Source: Spartobacteria bacterium
GTDB taxonomy: Bacteria; Verrucomicrobiota; Kiritimatiellia; CAIQIC01; Lenti-01
NCBI GenBank assembly: GCA_009930415.1
Contig: RZYG01000008.1
Coordinates: forward strand, 1-32,388
Direction: 5' to 3'
Length of the DNA: 32,388 bases
Shown here in pieces: positions 14,716 to 23,700 of this stretch. The stretch's first letter is position 1. Each line of letters starts with the position of its first letter. Below the pieces are notes generated by a model. That model ran no database searches, was not told the DNA's origin, and saw only the letters and a program-made list of their open reading frames with translations. The position numbers were made by a program, and so were the translations under genes.

Positions 14716-14744
14716 TTTACAAGGCGAGGGGGGAAGACTATGCT
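14716..14744 (+). promoter_or_regulatory. Promoter of the glutamate dehydrogenase gene
   Basis: TTTACA (14716-14721, 5 of 6 matches) and TATGCT (14739-14744, 4 of 6) are separated by the optimal 17 bp, 35 nt upstream of the start codon. Confidence 0.6.
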
Positions 14745-14779
14745 TTCCCGTTAAAAGCCGCAAACCCGGAGGAGTCCCC

Positions 14780-16051
14780 ATGAGCGCGTCGTTCAGTTTT
14801 TGGAACATGGCCTGCCAGCAGTTGGACCGCGTAGCCCAGCGGATGAACCTCGACCCGAGCATCCATGCCAAGATGCGCCATTGCGAACGGGCCTTGATCG
14901 TGTCGGTGCCCATCCGCATGGACGACGGCCGCGTGCAGGTGTTCGAGGGCTACCGCGTGCAGCACAATTCCGAGCTCGGGCCCACCAAGGGCGGCATCCG
15001 CTACCATCCCGGCGTGACGCTCGACGAGGTCAAGGCGCTGGCGATGCTGATGACCTGGAAGTGCGCCGTGATCGGGCTGCCCTACGGCGGCGCCAAGGGC
15101 GGCGTCGTCTGCGATCCCGCCGCGATGAGTCTCGGCGAGATCGAACGCATGACGCGCCGGTTCACCAGCGAGATCTCCATCGTCATCGGCCCGGCCAAGG
15201 ACATCCCGGCGCCGGACGTGAACACGAATCCGCAGACGATGGCGTGGATGATGGACACGTATTCGATGACGGTGGGCTACTCGGTGCCGGGGGTGGTGAC
15301 GGGCAAGCCGGTGGAGATCGGCGGCAGCCAGGGGCGCGCCGACGCGACGGGCCGGGGCGTGGCGACGGTGATGATCGCGGCGGCGGAGCGGCTGGGGCTG
15401 CATCCCGCGCAGAGCACCGTGGCGATCCAGGGGTTCGGCAACGTGGGCAGCTCGGCGGCGAAGTTCCTATATGGAAAAGGGTTCAAGATCGTCGGCACGA
15501 CGGACGACGGCGGCGGCCTGTTCAATCCGCGCGGGCTGGACGTGCCGGCGCTGCTGGCCCACGCGAGGCAGAGTCCGCACCACCAGATCAAGGGCTTCGG
15601 CGGGGGCGAATACGTGGAAGGCCCCGCCGCCGCCAACGCGCGGTTGCTGGCGCTGCCGGCGGACATCCTGGCGCCGTGCGCGCTGGAAAACCAGATCACC
15701 GCCGAGAACGCCGCGGACGTGAAGGCGAAGATCGTCGTGGAAGGCGCCAACGGCCCGACGACGCCGGAGGCCGACGAGATTCTCGCGCGGGCCGGCACGA
15801 CGGTCGTGCCGGACATCTTGGCGAACGCGGGCGGCGTGACGGTGTCCTATTTCGAGTGGGTCCAGGACTTGCAGGCGAGCTTCTGGGACGAGGAGGACGT
15901 GAACCGCAGCCTGGACCGGCTGATGATGCGCAGCTACCAGGACGTCGCCGACGTGGCCGCGCGCGAATCGTGCGACCTGCGCACGGCGGCGCAGATCCTG
16001 GCCGTCAGCCGCGTCGCCAAGGCCGCGACCTTGCGCGGCATCTATCCGTAG
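14780..16051 (+). CDS. gdhA: Glu/Leu/Phe/Val family glutamate dehydrogenase
   Basis: This cytoplasmic enzyme interconverts glutamate with 2-oxoglutarate plus ammonia. The 423-residue length and sequence fit the short hexameric class: NSELGPTKGGIRYHP (Lys70), MLMTWKCAVIGLPYGGAKGGV (substrate Lys94 and catalytic Lys106), DIPAPDVNT (Asp146) and the nucleotide-binding IQGFGNVGSSAA (218-223). The C-terminal part has PDILANAGGVTVSYFEWVQ. A GGAGGAG ribosome-binding site precedes the ATG. It is expressed alone from its own promoter. Leucine-type dehydrogenases share the fold, but the overall pattern favours glutamate. Cofactor preference cannot be fixed by eye. Confidence 0.94.
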   Translation: MSASFSFWNMACQQLDRVAQRMNLDPSIHAKMRHCERALIVSVPIRMDDGRVQVFEGYRVQHNSELGPTKGGIRYHPGVTLDEVKALAMLMTWKCAVIGLPYGGAKGGVVCDPAAMSLGEIERMTRRFTSEISIVIGPAKDIPAPDVNTNPQTMAWMMDTYSMTVGYSVPGVVTGKPVEIGGSQGRADATGRGVATVMIAAAERLGLHPAQSTVAIQGFGNVGSSAAKFLYGKGFKIVGTTDDGGGLFNPRGLDVPALLAHARQSPHHQIKGFGGGEYVEGPAAANARLLALPADILAPCALENQITAENAADVKAKIVVEGANGPTTPEADEILARAGTTVVPDILANAGGVTVSYFEWVQDLQASFWDEEDVNRSLDRLMMRSYQDVADVAARESCDLRTAAQILAVSRVAKAATLRGIYP

Positions 16052-16115
16052 GCGGGACGGCGGGCGCGGCCGCCGCCGGAACGCCGGGCGAACTCTCCGC
16101 GCGTCAAAATGACGA

Positions 16116-16145
16116 TTGACGGAAAACGGCCGGTGCGCCTATACT
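16116..16145 (+). promoter_or_regulatory. Promoter of the pilus-like operon
   Basis: TTGACG (16116-16121) and TATACT (16140-16145), each 5 of 6 matches, are separated by 18 bp. This is one of the best sigma70-type matches in the window and lies 64 nt before the first gene of the five-gene locus. Confidence 0.65.
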
Positions 16146-16209
16146 TCCGAAAATTGTGCAGGCAGGCCATGGCGGTTTTGCGGCTCGGAATTGACGTGCA
16201 GGAGGCAGG

Positions 16210-16821
16210 ATGATGAATCGATCCGTTCGGTCCAAGGTGGGGTTCGGGATGGCGCTGTTCGCCGCGGTGGGTCTGCTGGCCGGAACGGCATTGGCGCAAA
16301 TGGCTTCCGCCGCCGCAGGCGGCTCCGACGTCCTGCGCATCCGCAAAATGGCGCCGGTGCCGAACACCAAGACGCCGGTGTTCCGGACGGCGACGGCCAG
16401 CCAGGCTTCGGCGAAGCAGCCGGACTGGTGGCGCGTGATGGTGGAATTCGAAACCGCGCCGGACTGGGTCGACGAACTGGAATTCACCTACTACGTCTAC
16501 ATGAAGGACCAGAGCAACAAGGGCGCGGAAATGATGTTCCGCGGCGCGGTCACCTACGTGAACGTCGCCAAGGGCCGCCACTACAGCGACATGTTCCTGC
16601 ATCCGAGCACGCTGGCGCGGATGGGCCGGGTGGAGCAGGTGGCCGTGGTCGTCAAGGCCAAGGGCGCGGTGGTCGCGACGGAATCCACCGCCCAGACGGC
16701 CAACTGGTGGGACCGGTTCGCCCCGATCGACGGCGTGCTGCTGAACCGCGCGCAGACCCCGTTCGCGTTCGTGGACTACGATTTGTACGAGCAGATCAAG
16801 CCGGCCGCCGCCGCGCGGTAA
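16210..16821 (+). CDS. Amuc_1102-like pilus-associated exported protein
   Basis: This 203-residue protein has a Sec signal (SKVGFGMALFAAVGLLAGTALA) and a mature part of beta character with unusual Trp/Tyr content: QPDWWRVMVEFETAPDWVDELEFTYYVYMKD, then MMFRGAVTYVNVAKGRHYSDMFL. The position, first in an operon followed by PilM-like, PilO-like, PilP-like and secretin genes, matches Akkermansia Amuc_1102, which is described as a beta-sandwich pilus-associated protein. I infer homology from size, signal, beta pattern and synteny. GGAGG at 16201-16205 is 7 nt before a second ATG at 16213, which may be the true start (MNRSV). Its role may be a periplasmic or surface component of the apparatus. Confidence 0.65.
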   Translation: MMNRSVRSKVGFGMALFAAVGLLAGTALAQMASAAAGGSDVLRIRKMAPVPNTKTPVFRTATASQASAKQPDWWRVMVEFETAPDWVDELEFTYYVYMKDQSNKGAEMMFRGAVTYVNVAKGRHYSDMFLHPSTLARMGRVEQVAVVVKAKGAVVATESTAQTANWWDRFAPIDGVLLNRAQTPFAFVDYDLYEQIKPAAAAR

Positions 16822-16846
16822 CATTCGCAGCGAAGGACTTCCTTCC

Positions 16847-18541
16847 ATGGCCAAAAAGCCCATCCTGACGTTGGACATCGGTTCGCACAGCCTCAAGCTG
16901 GCGGAGTTCGTCGAGGTGAAGGGCGGGTTGGAAATGACCCGCTACGCCGTCAGCGACCTGGGGGTCGATCCCCAGAGCGATGCCGACCGCTCGCAGTACA
17001 TCATCACGACCATCCACGACCTGATCCGCGAGTCGGGCTGCAAGCCCGGTCCGGTGCAGGTGGCCATTTCCGGCCACGCGGTGTTCTCGCGGTTCGTCAA
17101 GCTGCCGCCGGTGGAGCCCGAGAAGGTCTACCAGATCATCCAGTACGAAGCGCAGCAGAACGTGCCGTTCCCGATCAACGAAGTGGTCTGGGACTACCAG
17201 CTGATCAGCGGCGCGACGGGCGACGTGGACGTGATGCTCGCGGCGATCAAGTCGGACATCATCGAAGGCATCAGCGACTGCGTGCGGTTCACCGGGCTGG
17301 AACCCAGCCTCGTGGACGTGGCGCCGATGGCGCTCTACAACGCGGTGCGCTACAACTACGACAACCTGCCGCCCTGCACGCTGGTGGTGGACATCGGCGC
17401 GCGCTCGACGGACCTGGTCTTCCTCGAGGCGGGCCGCGTGTTCAGCCGCAGCGTGCCCGTGGCCGGCAACCAGATCACCCAGGCGATCATGAACGAGTTC
17501 GGCATCTCGTTCGACGACGCCGAGGCGATGAAGAAGGCCCACGCCTACGTGGCCTTCGGCGGCGCCTACGAAGGCCCCCAGAGCGAGACGGTCGACAAGG
17601 TGTCCAAGAGCGTGCGCATCATGATGACGCGCCTGCACCAGGAGCTCAACCGCTCGATCAATTTCTACCGCAGCCAGCAGGGCGGCCAGCAGCCGGCGCT
17701 GCTGCTGCTGACCGGCGGCAGTTCGGTGATTCCCTACACCGACACGTTCCTCAAGGAAAAGCTGGGCGTGGAGACGGATTACTTCAATCCGTTCAACAAC
17801 GTCGCGGTCTCGGAGCAGATCCCCGCCGACCAGGTCGGCGCGCACGCGTGCGAAATGGGCCAGCTGGTGGGCTTGGCCCTGCGCCGGATGCACACCTGCC
17901 CCATCGAGGTCAACCTGCTGCCGCCCAAGGCGGAGGAAGAGAAGAAATTCAAGCGCAAACAGCCGCTGTTCGCGCTGGCGGCGGCGGGCCTGCTGGCGAC
18001 GCTGCTGGTGTGGGCGGCGTTCTACGTCCGCATGTCCGGAGCGGCGGAGCGCGTCCGCGCCCGCATTGAAAACCGCGTCGGCGAACTCTCCGGCGTGGAA
18101 CGGCAATTGCAGGGCGTCGAAGCGTCCGTGGCGGAAGTGGAGAACCAGATCGCCGCGCTGGCCGCGCTCGAATCGCACCGCGGGGTCTGGCGCGGCCTGC
18201 TGGGCGCCATCAGCGCGCCGCTGCCGGAAGGCATGTGGCTGACCCGGATCCGGCCGCTGGCGCAGTTGCCCGGCGCCGTCGCTCCGGCCGCCGAAACGGC
18301 CGCGGAACCGGCTCCGGCCGCCGCCGGCACGGCCCGCTCCGTGGTCGGCATCGAAATCGAAGGCATGGGCTACCAGGATCGGATCAAGAGCGAAGCGGTC
18401 GGCAAATACCGCGACCAGCTGCGCGAAGCGAAATGGTTTTCCGAGCAGACGGAAATCATCTGGCAGCCGCCGGCGCGCTCGGATGCCGCCACGCTCGAAT
18501 TCAAGATCCTGGCCGTTTTGAAGGAGCCGCAGGCACTATGA
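16847..18541 (+). CDS. PilM-PilN fusion protein (Amuc_1101-like)
   Basis: The 564-residue protein joins two type IV pilus subunits. Residues 1-350 are PilM, an actin-like ATPase of the FtsA/SHS2 class: PILTLDIGSHSLKLAEF (phosphate 1), VVDIGARSTDLVFLEAGRV (phosphate 2) and LLLLTGGSSVIP (adenosine motif). VNLLPP at 355-360 is the INLLP-type motif with which PilN docks into PilM. A basic stretch, one transmembrane helix (about 373-394), a periplasmic coiled coil (about 400-445) and an alpha/beta domain (GMWLTRIRPL...VVGIEIEGMGYQDRI...LEFKILAVLKE) follow, exactly as in PilN. Covalent fusion would fix the 1:1 ratio. AAGGA lies upstream of the ATG, and the stop overlaps the next start (ATGA). Confidence 0.88.
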   Translation: MAKKPILTLDIGSHSLKLAEFVEVKGGLEMTRYAVSDLGVDPQSDADRSQYIITTIHDLIRESGCKPGPVQVAISGHAVFSRFVKLPPVEPEKVYQIIQYEAQQNVPFPINEVVWDYQLISGATGDVDVMLAAIKSDIIEGISDCVRFTGLEPSLVDVAPMALYNAVRYNYDNLPPCTLVVDIGARSTDLVFLEAGRVFSRSVPVAGNQITQAIMNEFGISFDDAEAMKKAHAYVAFGGAYEGPQSETVDKVSKSVRIMMTRLHQELNRSINFYRSQQGGQQPALLLLTGGSSVIPYTDTFLKEKLGVETDYFNPFNNVAVSEQIPADQVGAHACEMGQLVGLALRRMHTCPIEVNLLPPKAEEEKKFKRKQPLFALAAAGLLATLLVWAAFYVRMSGAAERVRARIENRVGELSGVERQLQGVEASVAEVENQIAALAALESHRGVWRGLLGAISAPLPEGMWLTRIRPLAQLPGAVAPAAETAAEPAPAAAGTARSVVGIEIEGMGYQDRIKSEAVGKYRDQLREAKWFSEQTEIIWQPPARSDAATLEFKILAVLKEPQAL

Positions 18542-19557
18542 ACCGCAAACACATGCCCTTGCTGGCGGGGGGCGTCGTCGCCTTGCTGCTGGCCGTGGGC
18601 CTTTTCTTCTGGTTGTTCAGCGCACGGGGCCGCTACGCCGAGGGCTTCTCGAAGCTGTCGTCGTCCCAAAGCCAACTGCAGCGCCTGACCAACCGGACCA
18701 CGTTCCCGTCGCCCGGCAACGTGCAGGCCATGGAGAAGCAGCTCGGCATCTACCGGGAATATCTGGAAGGCTTGAAGGCGGCGATGAAGAAAGGGCAGCG
18801 GGCCGCCGAGACCATCACGCGCGACCGCTTCCGCCAGTTGCTCGAAGACACCCTCCGCCAGCTGGCCAACGACGCCCGCCAGAAGGGCGTGGTCCTGCCC
18901 GCCAATTTCGCGTTCGGGTTCCAGCGCTACGCGGAAGGCGTGCTGCCGGCCGAGGAGGAAATGAACCGGCTCGTGGACCAGCTCTACTCGGTGAAAAGCC
19001 TGTGCGAGATCCTCTACGAAGCGGGCATCGGCGAATTGGTCGCGGTCGAGCGCACGACCTTCGAGAAGGACGCCCAGACCGCGCCGGTCGAGGAAGAATA
19101 CGGCCGGCGCAGCGCCCGCGCCCGGACCGAACAAGCCGTCGCCGCGCCCGGCGTCGAGTTGGAGGCGGACCCGCTGGGCCTGCATACCCGGGAACATTAC
19201 GTGCTGTCCTACAAAGCCCAGGACGAGGCCACCTGGCGCGTGCTCGACCGCCTCGCCCAAGGCGCCCCGTTCGTCGTGGTGACGAAGGTGGAAATCGTCA
19301 ATTCCGCCCGCCCCGCGGTGCTCGTGCCGGCCGCGGCGCCGAAGCCGGCGGCCGCGGCGCCGAAGCCGACGTCCGTCGCCGGCTGGCAGGCGCCCGGAGC
19401 CGCGACGCCCCTGGCCGCCGAAGCGCCGGAAATCCTGCCGCGCGAATTGCGCATCGTCGCCGGCCAGGAATGGCCCAACGTCCGCCTTGAAGTGGACTTC
19501 TACCGCTTCGTCGAACCCGCCGCCGAGGAGGTTGCGCAAGGGGAGGAACATCCGTGA
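18538..19557 (+). CDS. PilO-like / Amuc_1100-family inner-membrane protein
   Basis: This 339-residue protein has a short N-terminus, one transmembrane helix (about 7-28), a coiled coil (about 34-75) and a periplasmic alpha/beta part. Elements I recall from Akkermansia Amuc_1100 are recognisable: FAFGFQRYAEGVLP, SVKSLCEILYEAGIGELVAVER, APFVVVTKVEIVNSARP, an Ala/Pro linker and a final strand GQEWPNVRLEVDFYRFVEP. PilN and PilO form heterodimers bridging the inner membrane to PilP and the secretin, and the position after PilM-PilN places this protein as PilO. Amuc_1100 itself is a host-active surface protein in the gut; nothing here shows such activity. AAGGAG precedes the ATG, which overlaps the previous stop (ATGA). 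Confidence 0.8.
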   Translation: MNRKHMPLLAGGVVALLLAVGLFFWLFSARGRYAEGFSKLSSSQSQLQRLTNRTTFPSPGNVQAMEKQLGIYREYLEGLKAAMKKGQRAAETITRDRFRQLLEDTLRQLANDARQKGVVLPANFAFGFQRYAEGVLPAEEEMNRLVDQLYSVKSLCEILYEAGIGELVAVERTTFEKDAQTAPVEEEYGRRSARARTEQAVAAPGVELEADPLGLHTREHYVLSYKAQDEATWRVLDRLAQGAPFVVVTKVEIVNSARPAVLVPAAAPKPAAAAPKPTSVAGWQAPGAATPLAAEAPEILPRELRIVAGQEWPNVRLEVDFYRFVEPAAEEVAQGEEHP

Positions 19558-20654
19558 GCCAGGCACCCCGTGGGAAAAACGATTGGATCCGGAACCATTA
19601 CGAGAAAATGATTCTGCTGGCCGCGCTCGTGGCGCTGCTGGTCTCCTGCATCCTGCTCACCCAGCGGATCCAGGCGGACAAGGACGCCGCCAAGCCGGCC
19701 TTGGCGCGCATCGACTGGAAGGGGTCGTCCGTCGCGCCCAAGGACACGCTGGCGCTCGACGGCGTTCTGGTGGCGGCCCGCGCGGAAGCCACCAATGCCC
19801 TCGCCGTGGCGGCGCGCACCACCGTCAGCGAACGGCGCGTGGCCTGCGTCAAGTGCGGCAAGCCCATCCGCTTCGAAGCGGCCGAATGTCCGTTCTGCCT
19901 CGCGGCCCAGCCCGCCATCGTGGACATTGAAAAGCTGGACACCGACGGCGACGGGATTCCCGACAAGGTCGAACTGGCCTTGGGACTCGATCCGCAGAAT
20001 CCGTCCGATGCCGCCGGCGATTTGGACAACGACGGGTTCACCAACCACGAAGAACTCAATGCCAAGACGGATCCCAAGGATCCCGCGGACTTCCCGGATC
20101 CCATCGTCAAGCTGCGCGTGGCCGGCATCCGCCCCGTGCCGTTCTATCTGCGGTTCGTCACCACGTCCACCTTGGGCGACGGCTCGATCCGCTTCCAATT
20201 GAACCTGCAGACGCTGGAGCGCACCTACTTCGTGAAGCCCGGCGACGTGGTGCTGGGCTACAAGGTCGAGAACTACAACCCGGCGGGGCCGGCGGGCGAG
20301 ACCATCACCATGGTCCGCCAGTCCGACAAGCGGCCCGTCGCGCTCGTCAAGGGCAAGCCCGTCACCGAGCAGGAACTGGCCATCTTGTTCGTTTCCCTGA
20401 TCGACAAGCAACGCCTGCCCGTCCAGCGGCTTAACGACGTCTTCGCGTACCGCGGCGCGGATTACAAGGTCGTTGACATCCGCCGCGATAACGTAGTAAT
20501 TCAAAGCGCGAAAACCGGCGAAAAAGTGACGGTTCCCCTGTGGACTCCCGAAGAGCGGGCGACGATGCTGGGCCAGCCGAGCGCACCGGCGCCCGCGGCG
20601 GGTGCCGCTCCCCAGGCGCCGGCGGCGGCCGCCGCGGCCTCATCGGTGTGGTGA
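19554..20654 (+). CDS. PilP-like / Amuc_1099-family protein with zinc ribbon and calcium repeats
   Basis: This 366-residue protein starts with GTG overlapping the previous stop (GTGA), after GGGGAGG. One transmembrane helix (about 18-36) leads to a periplasmic part containing CVKCGKPIRFEAAECPFC (Cys98, 101, 112, 115), a zinc ribbon. Next are thrombospondin type 3-like calcium repeats, DTDGDGIPDKVELALGLDPQ and DLDNDGFTNHEELNAKTDP (about 129-178). The C-terminal half is beta-rich, with FAYRGADYKVVDIRRDNVVI and KTGEKVTVPL, the pattern of the PilP/GspC homology region that binds secretin N-domains. The last 35 residues are Ala/Pro-rich. By synteny with pilMNOPQ this is the PilP slot. The metal-binding modules are not part of classical PilP. 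Confidence 0.78.
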   Translation: MSQAPRGKNDWIRNHYEKMILLAALVALLVSCILLTQRIQADKDAAKPALARIDWKGSSVAPKDTLALDGVLVAARAEATNALAVAARTTVSERRVACVKCGKPIRFEAAECPFCLAAQPAIVDIEKLDTDGDGIPDKVELALGLDPQNPSDAAGDLDNDGFTNHEELNAKTDPKDPADFPDPIVKLRVAGIRPVPFYLRFVTTSTLGDGSIRFQLNLQTLERTYFVKPGDVVLGYKVENYNPAGPAGETITMVRQSDKRPVALVKGKPVTEQELAILFVSLIDKQRLPVQRLNDVFAYRGADYKVVDIRRDNVVIQSAKTGEKVTVPLWTPEERATMLGQPSAPAPAAGAAPQAPAAAAAASSVW

Positions 20655-20695
20655 TTTAGCAAATGACGGTTAGCGACAACAAGACGTTGGATCGG

Positions 20696-20719
20696 ACGAG
20701 GAAATCCCTTCGTCCTCGT
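20696..20719 (+). promoter_or_regulatory. Intercistronic hairpin upstream of the secretin gene
   Basis: ACGAGGA (20696-20702) pairs with TCCTCGT (20713-20719) in the 89-bp gap that separates the secretin gene from the overlapping genes before it. It ends 9 nt before the AAGGAGG ribosome-binding site (20729-20735) and could stabilise or attenuate the downstream message. Confidence 0.35.
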
Positions 20720-20743
20720 TTCAGTTCCAAGGAGGAATCCCAG

Positions 20744-23700
20744 ATGAAATGGTGCATGGTTGCGGCGATGGCGGTGTCTTTCTTGTGCGGTGGCATGGCG
20801 TTCGCCCAGGACGACGATTTCGATCTGGATGCCCTGCTGGGCGACGTGGGGACGGCCGCCGAAGCGCCCGCCGAAGCCGCCGCGCCGGCCGCGGAAGAAG
20901 CGGCCGCGGAAGCGGTCGCCGCCGTTGAACCGGCCGCGGAAGAAGCGGTCGCGGAAGCGGCGGAAGTCGCCGAAGCCGCCGCCGATCCGTTCTCCGATTT
21001 CGCCGCCGAAGAAGCCGCGCCGGCCGCCGAAGAAGCCGCCGCCGACCCGTTTGCCGGCCTCGAAGCCGAGGAAGCCGCGCCCGCCGCCGAGGAGCCCGTC
21101 GCCGAAGCCGCCGCCGATCCTTTCGCCGAAGAAATGGCGCCCGCCGCCGAAGAAACCGCCGCCGTCGCCGAAGAAGCCGCTGCCGATCCGTTCGCCGAAG
21201 CCGCCGCCGAAGAAGCCGCGCCGCTGGCCGAGGAGAGCGCGGCCGATCCGTTCGCCGAGCTTGAGGCCGCCCCGGCCGCCGAAGAAGCCGTGCCCGCCGC
21301 CGAGGAAACCGCTCCGGCGGCCACGGACGATCTCCTGGGCGATCTGTTCGCCGAAGAACCCGCCGTCGAAGAAGCCGCTGCGGAAGCCGATCCTTTCGAG
21401 GAAGCCGCACCCGTCGCCGAAGAAGGCGCCGGAGAAGCGCTGGAAGCCGATTTCACCGATCTCGGCGGCGAACTGGATGCGGCCCCGGCCGCCAAGAAGG
21501 CCGGCAAAGAGGCCGAAAAGATGGACCCGGCGGAACTCAAGAAAATCGCCAAGGAAACCGCCCGCCAGGAAGAAATCCGCCGCCAGGCCGCCGAAGTGGA
21601 TGCGCTGAAGGCTTCCGATGCCGGCTTCGCCGCCCTGAGCCAGGGCGACTACGTGGCGGCCGAAAAGTCGCTGGCCGACGCCCTGAACGGTCTGCCGGAC
21701 CGTCCCCAGAACGTCCCCGTGCGCGACCAGATCGCCAAAGGCCTGGCCGAAGTCCAGTATCTGCGCGCCTACGGCATGGTGAAGAAGAACGAGCGCCTCG
21801 AAGAAGCCCGCAAGCTCGTCGATGCCGCGTTGAAGAACGACTCCGGCCATCGCGGCGCCAAGGCTCTCGACAAGCGGCTGTCCAAGCTCGAAATCCTGGC
21901 CGGCAAGCCCAAAGCGCCCGCCGACCAGCCCGCCACCCTCGAAAAGGCCAAGAGCATCGAGCAGATGTACGACGAGGCCCGCGAGTGGTACATGCTCAAG
22001 GACTACGACCGCGCCAAAGCCCTGTTCGAGCAAATCCTGATCCGCGATCCCTACCACAAGAGCGCCATGCGCTACATCCGCAAGCTCGAAGCCGACAAGT
22101 TCAAGCTGGCTTCCGTCGAGCGCGAAGCCCGCGTCCAGGGCATGATGACCGAAGTCCGCCGCAGCTGGAGCCCGCCGATCCGCGCCGCGATCGCCATGCC
22201 CGAAGACGCCGGCCAGCCCGGCGGCGTCGACAGCAAGCCGTCCTCGCAGCGCCTGCAGGACAAGATGAAGACCATCGTCATCCCGGCGGTCGAATTCCGC
22301 CAGGCCAACATCAACGACGTCGTCAACTTCCTGGTCGAAGCCAGCATGGCCGCCGACCCCGAGAAGGAAGGCGTCAACATCATCCTGAACCTCGGGCAGG
22401 GCGGCGGCGGCGCGGCTCCCGCGCCGGGGCCGGCGGCGGCGCCGGTCGTGGACGAGTGGGGCTTCGGCGGCGAAGACCTTGGCGGCGGCATGGCCATGGT
22501 CTCTGCTGCGCCTGCCGGCGTGCGCGACATCACCCTCAACCTGCGCCGCATCAGCATGCTCGACGCCATCAAGTACATCACCGAAGTCGCCGGCCTGAAG
22601 TACCGCATCGAAGACAGCGCCGTCATCATCACCCCGATCGACGCGCCGACCGGCAACATCATCACCCGCATGTATCCCGTCCAGCCGTCCTTCATCGACG
22701 TCGTCGTCGAGCGCCAGGGCCCGACGGCCGAAGAGCGTTCGGGCGCCGAGTTCACCTCCATGAGCGACCGCGTCTCCGTCACCAAGGGCGACGTGAAGGA
22801 ATTCTTCGAGAAGACCGGCGTGAAGTTCCCCGTCGGTGCCTCCATCACCTACAATTCCAGCATCAGCCAGCTGATCGTCGCCAACACGGCCGACAACCTC
22901 GAGACCTTCGAGCGCATCCTCCAGCAGCTGAACGTCGTGCCCAACCAGGTCGAAATCGAAGCCCGCTTCATCGAAGTGGACCAGGGCGATCTCGAGGAAC
23001 TCGGCCTGCAGTGGATCCTGAACGACAACTACGAGTTCGCCACCAAGAACGACGGCTCCGGCGAACGCCTCCAGGTCAACGCCAACCGCAACGGCGTGAC
23101 GCAAGGCAACCGGTTCTTCAACTACAACTCCGGCAACCTGAACATCCAGCCGGCGTCCATGATCACCCAGACCGCGAACCAGACCATGCTCGGCGGGCTC
23201 CTCAGCGCCTCGAGCGTGCTGACGAATCCGGAAGTGACGGTGGTTTTGCAGGCGCTCTCGCAGCACGGCGGAACCGACTTGCTCTCCGCCCCGCGCGTCA
23301 CCACCCGCAGCGGCGTCAACGCCCAGATCCAGGTCGTCAAGGAAATCATCTATCCCACCGAGTTCGACGTGACCCAGCCCACCATGAATTCGGACGGCAA
23401 CGTGACGATGTCGCCCGTCGTGACCCCCGGCACCTTCGAAACCCGCGAGACCGGCGTGATCCTCAACGTCACCCCGACCGTCGGCCCCGACGGCTACACG
23501 ATCGACCTCGTGATGGCCCCCGAAGTCGCCGAGCTCGTCGATTGGATCCAGTACGGATCCCAGATCACCGTGGAGACCGGCATCATCGGCGCCAAGCAGC
23601 AGAACACCTATCTGTTCAACATGCCGCAGCCCATCTTCACCAGCCGCAACGTCACGACGTCGATCGTGATCTGGGACGGCCAGACCGTCGTCATGGGCGG

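Noticed and set aside
16796-18178. A 460-codon minus-strand frame opposite the PilM-PilN gene
   Set aside because: Composition is His/Arg/Val-rich shadow sequence with no motif; the opposite strand encodes the actin-like ATPase motifs.
20663-20743. An upstream start for the secretin (MTVSDNK...)
   Set aside because: It would bury the signal peptide 27 residues inside the protein and has no ribosome-binding site, whereas ATG 20744 follows AAGGAGG.
20980-21420. DPF motifs as mimics of eukaryotic endocytic adaptor ligands
   Set aside because: The same tripeptide has that role in eukaryotes, but nothing here indicates a host-injected protein; the tract belongs to an outer-membrane secretin.
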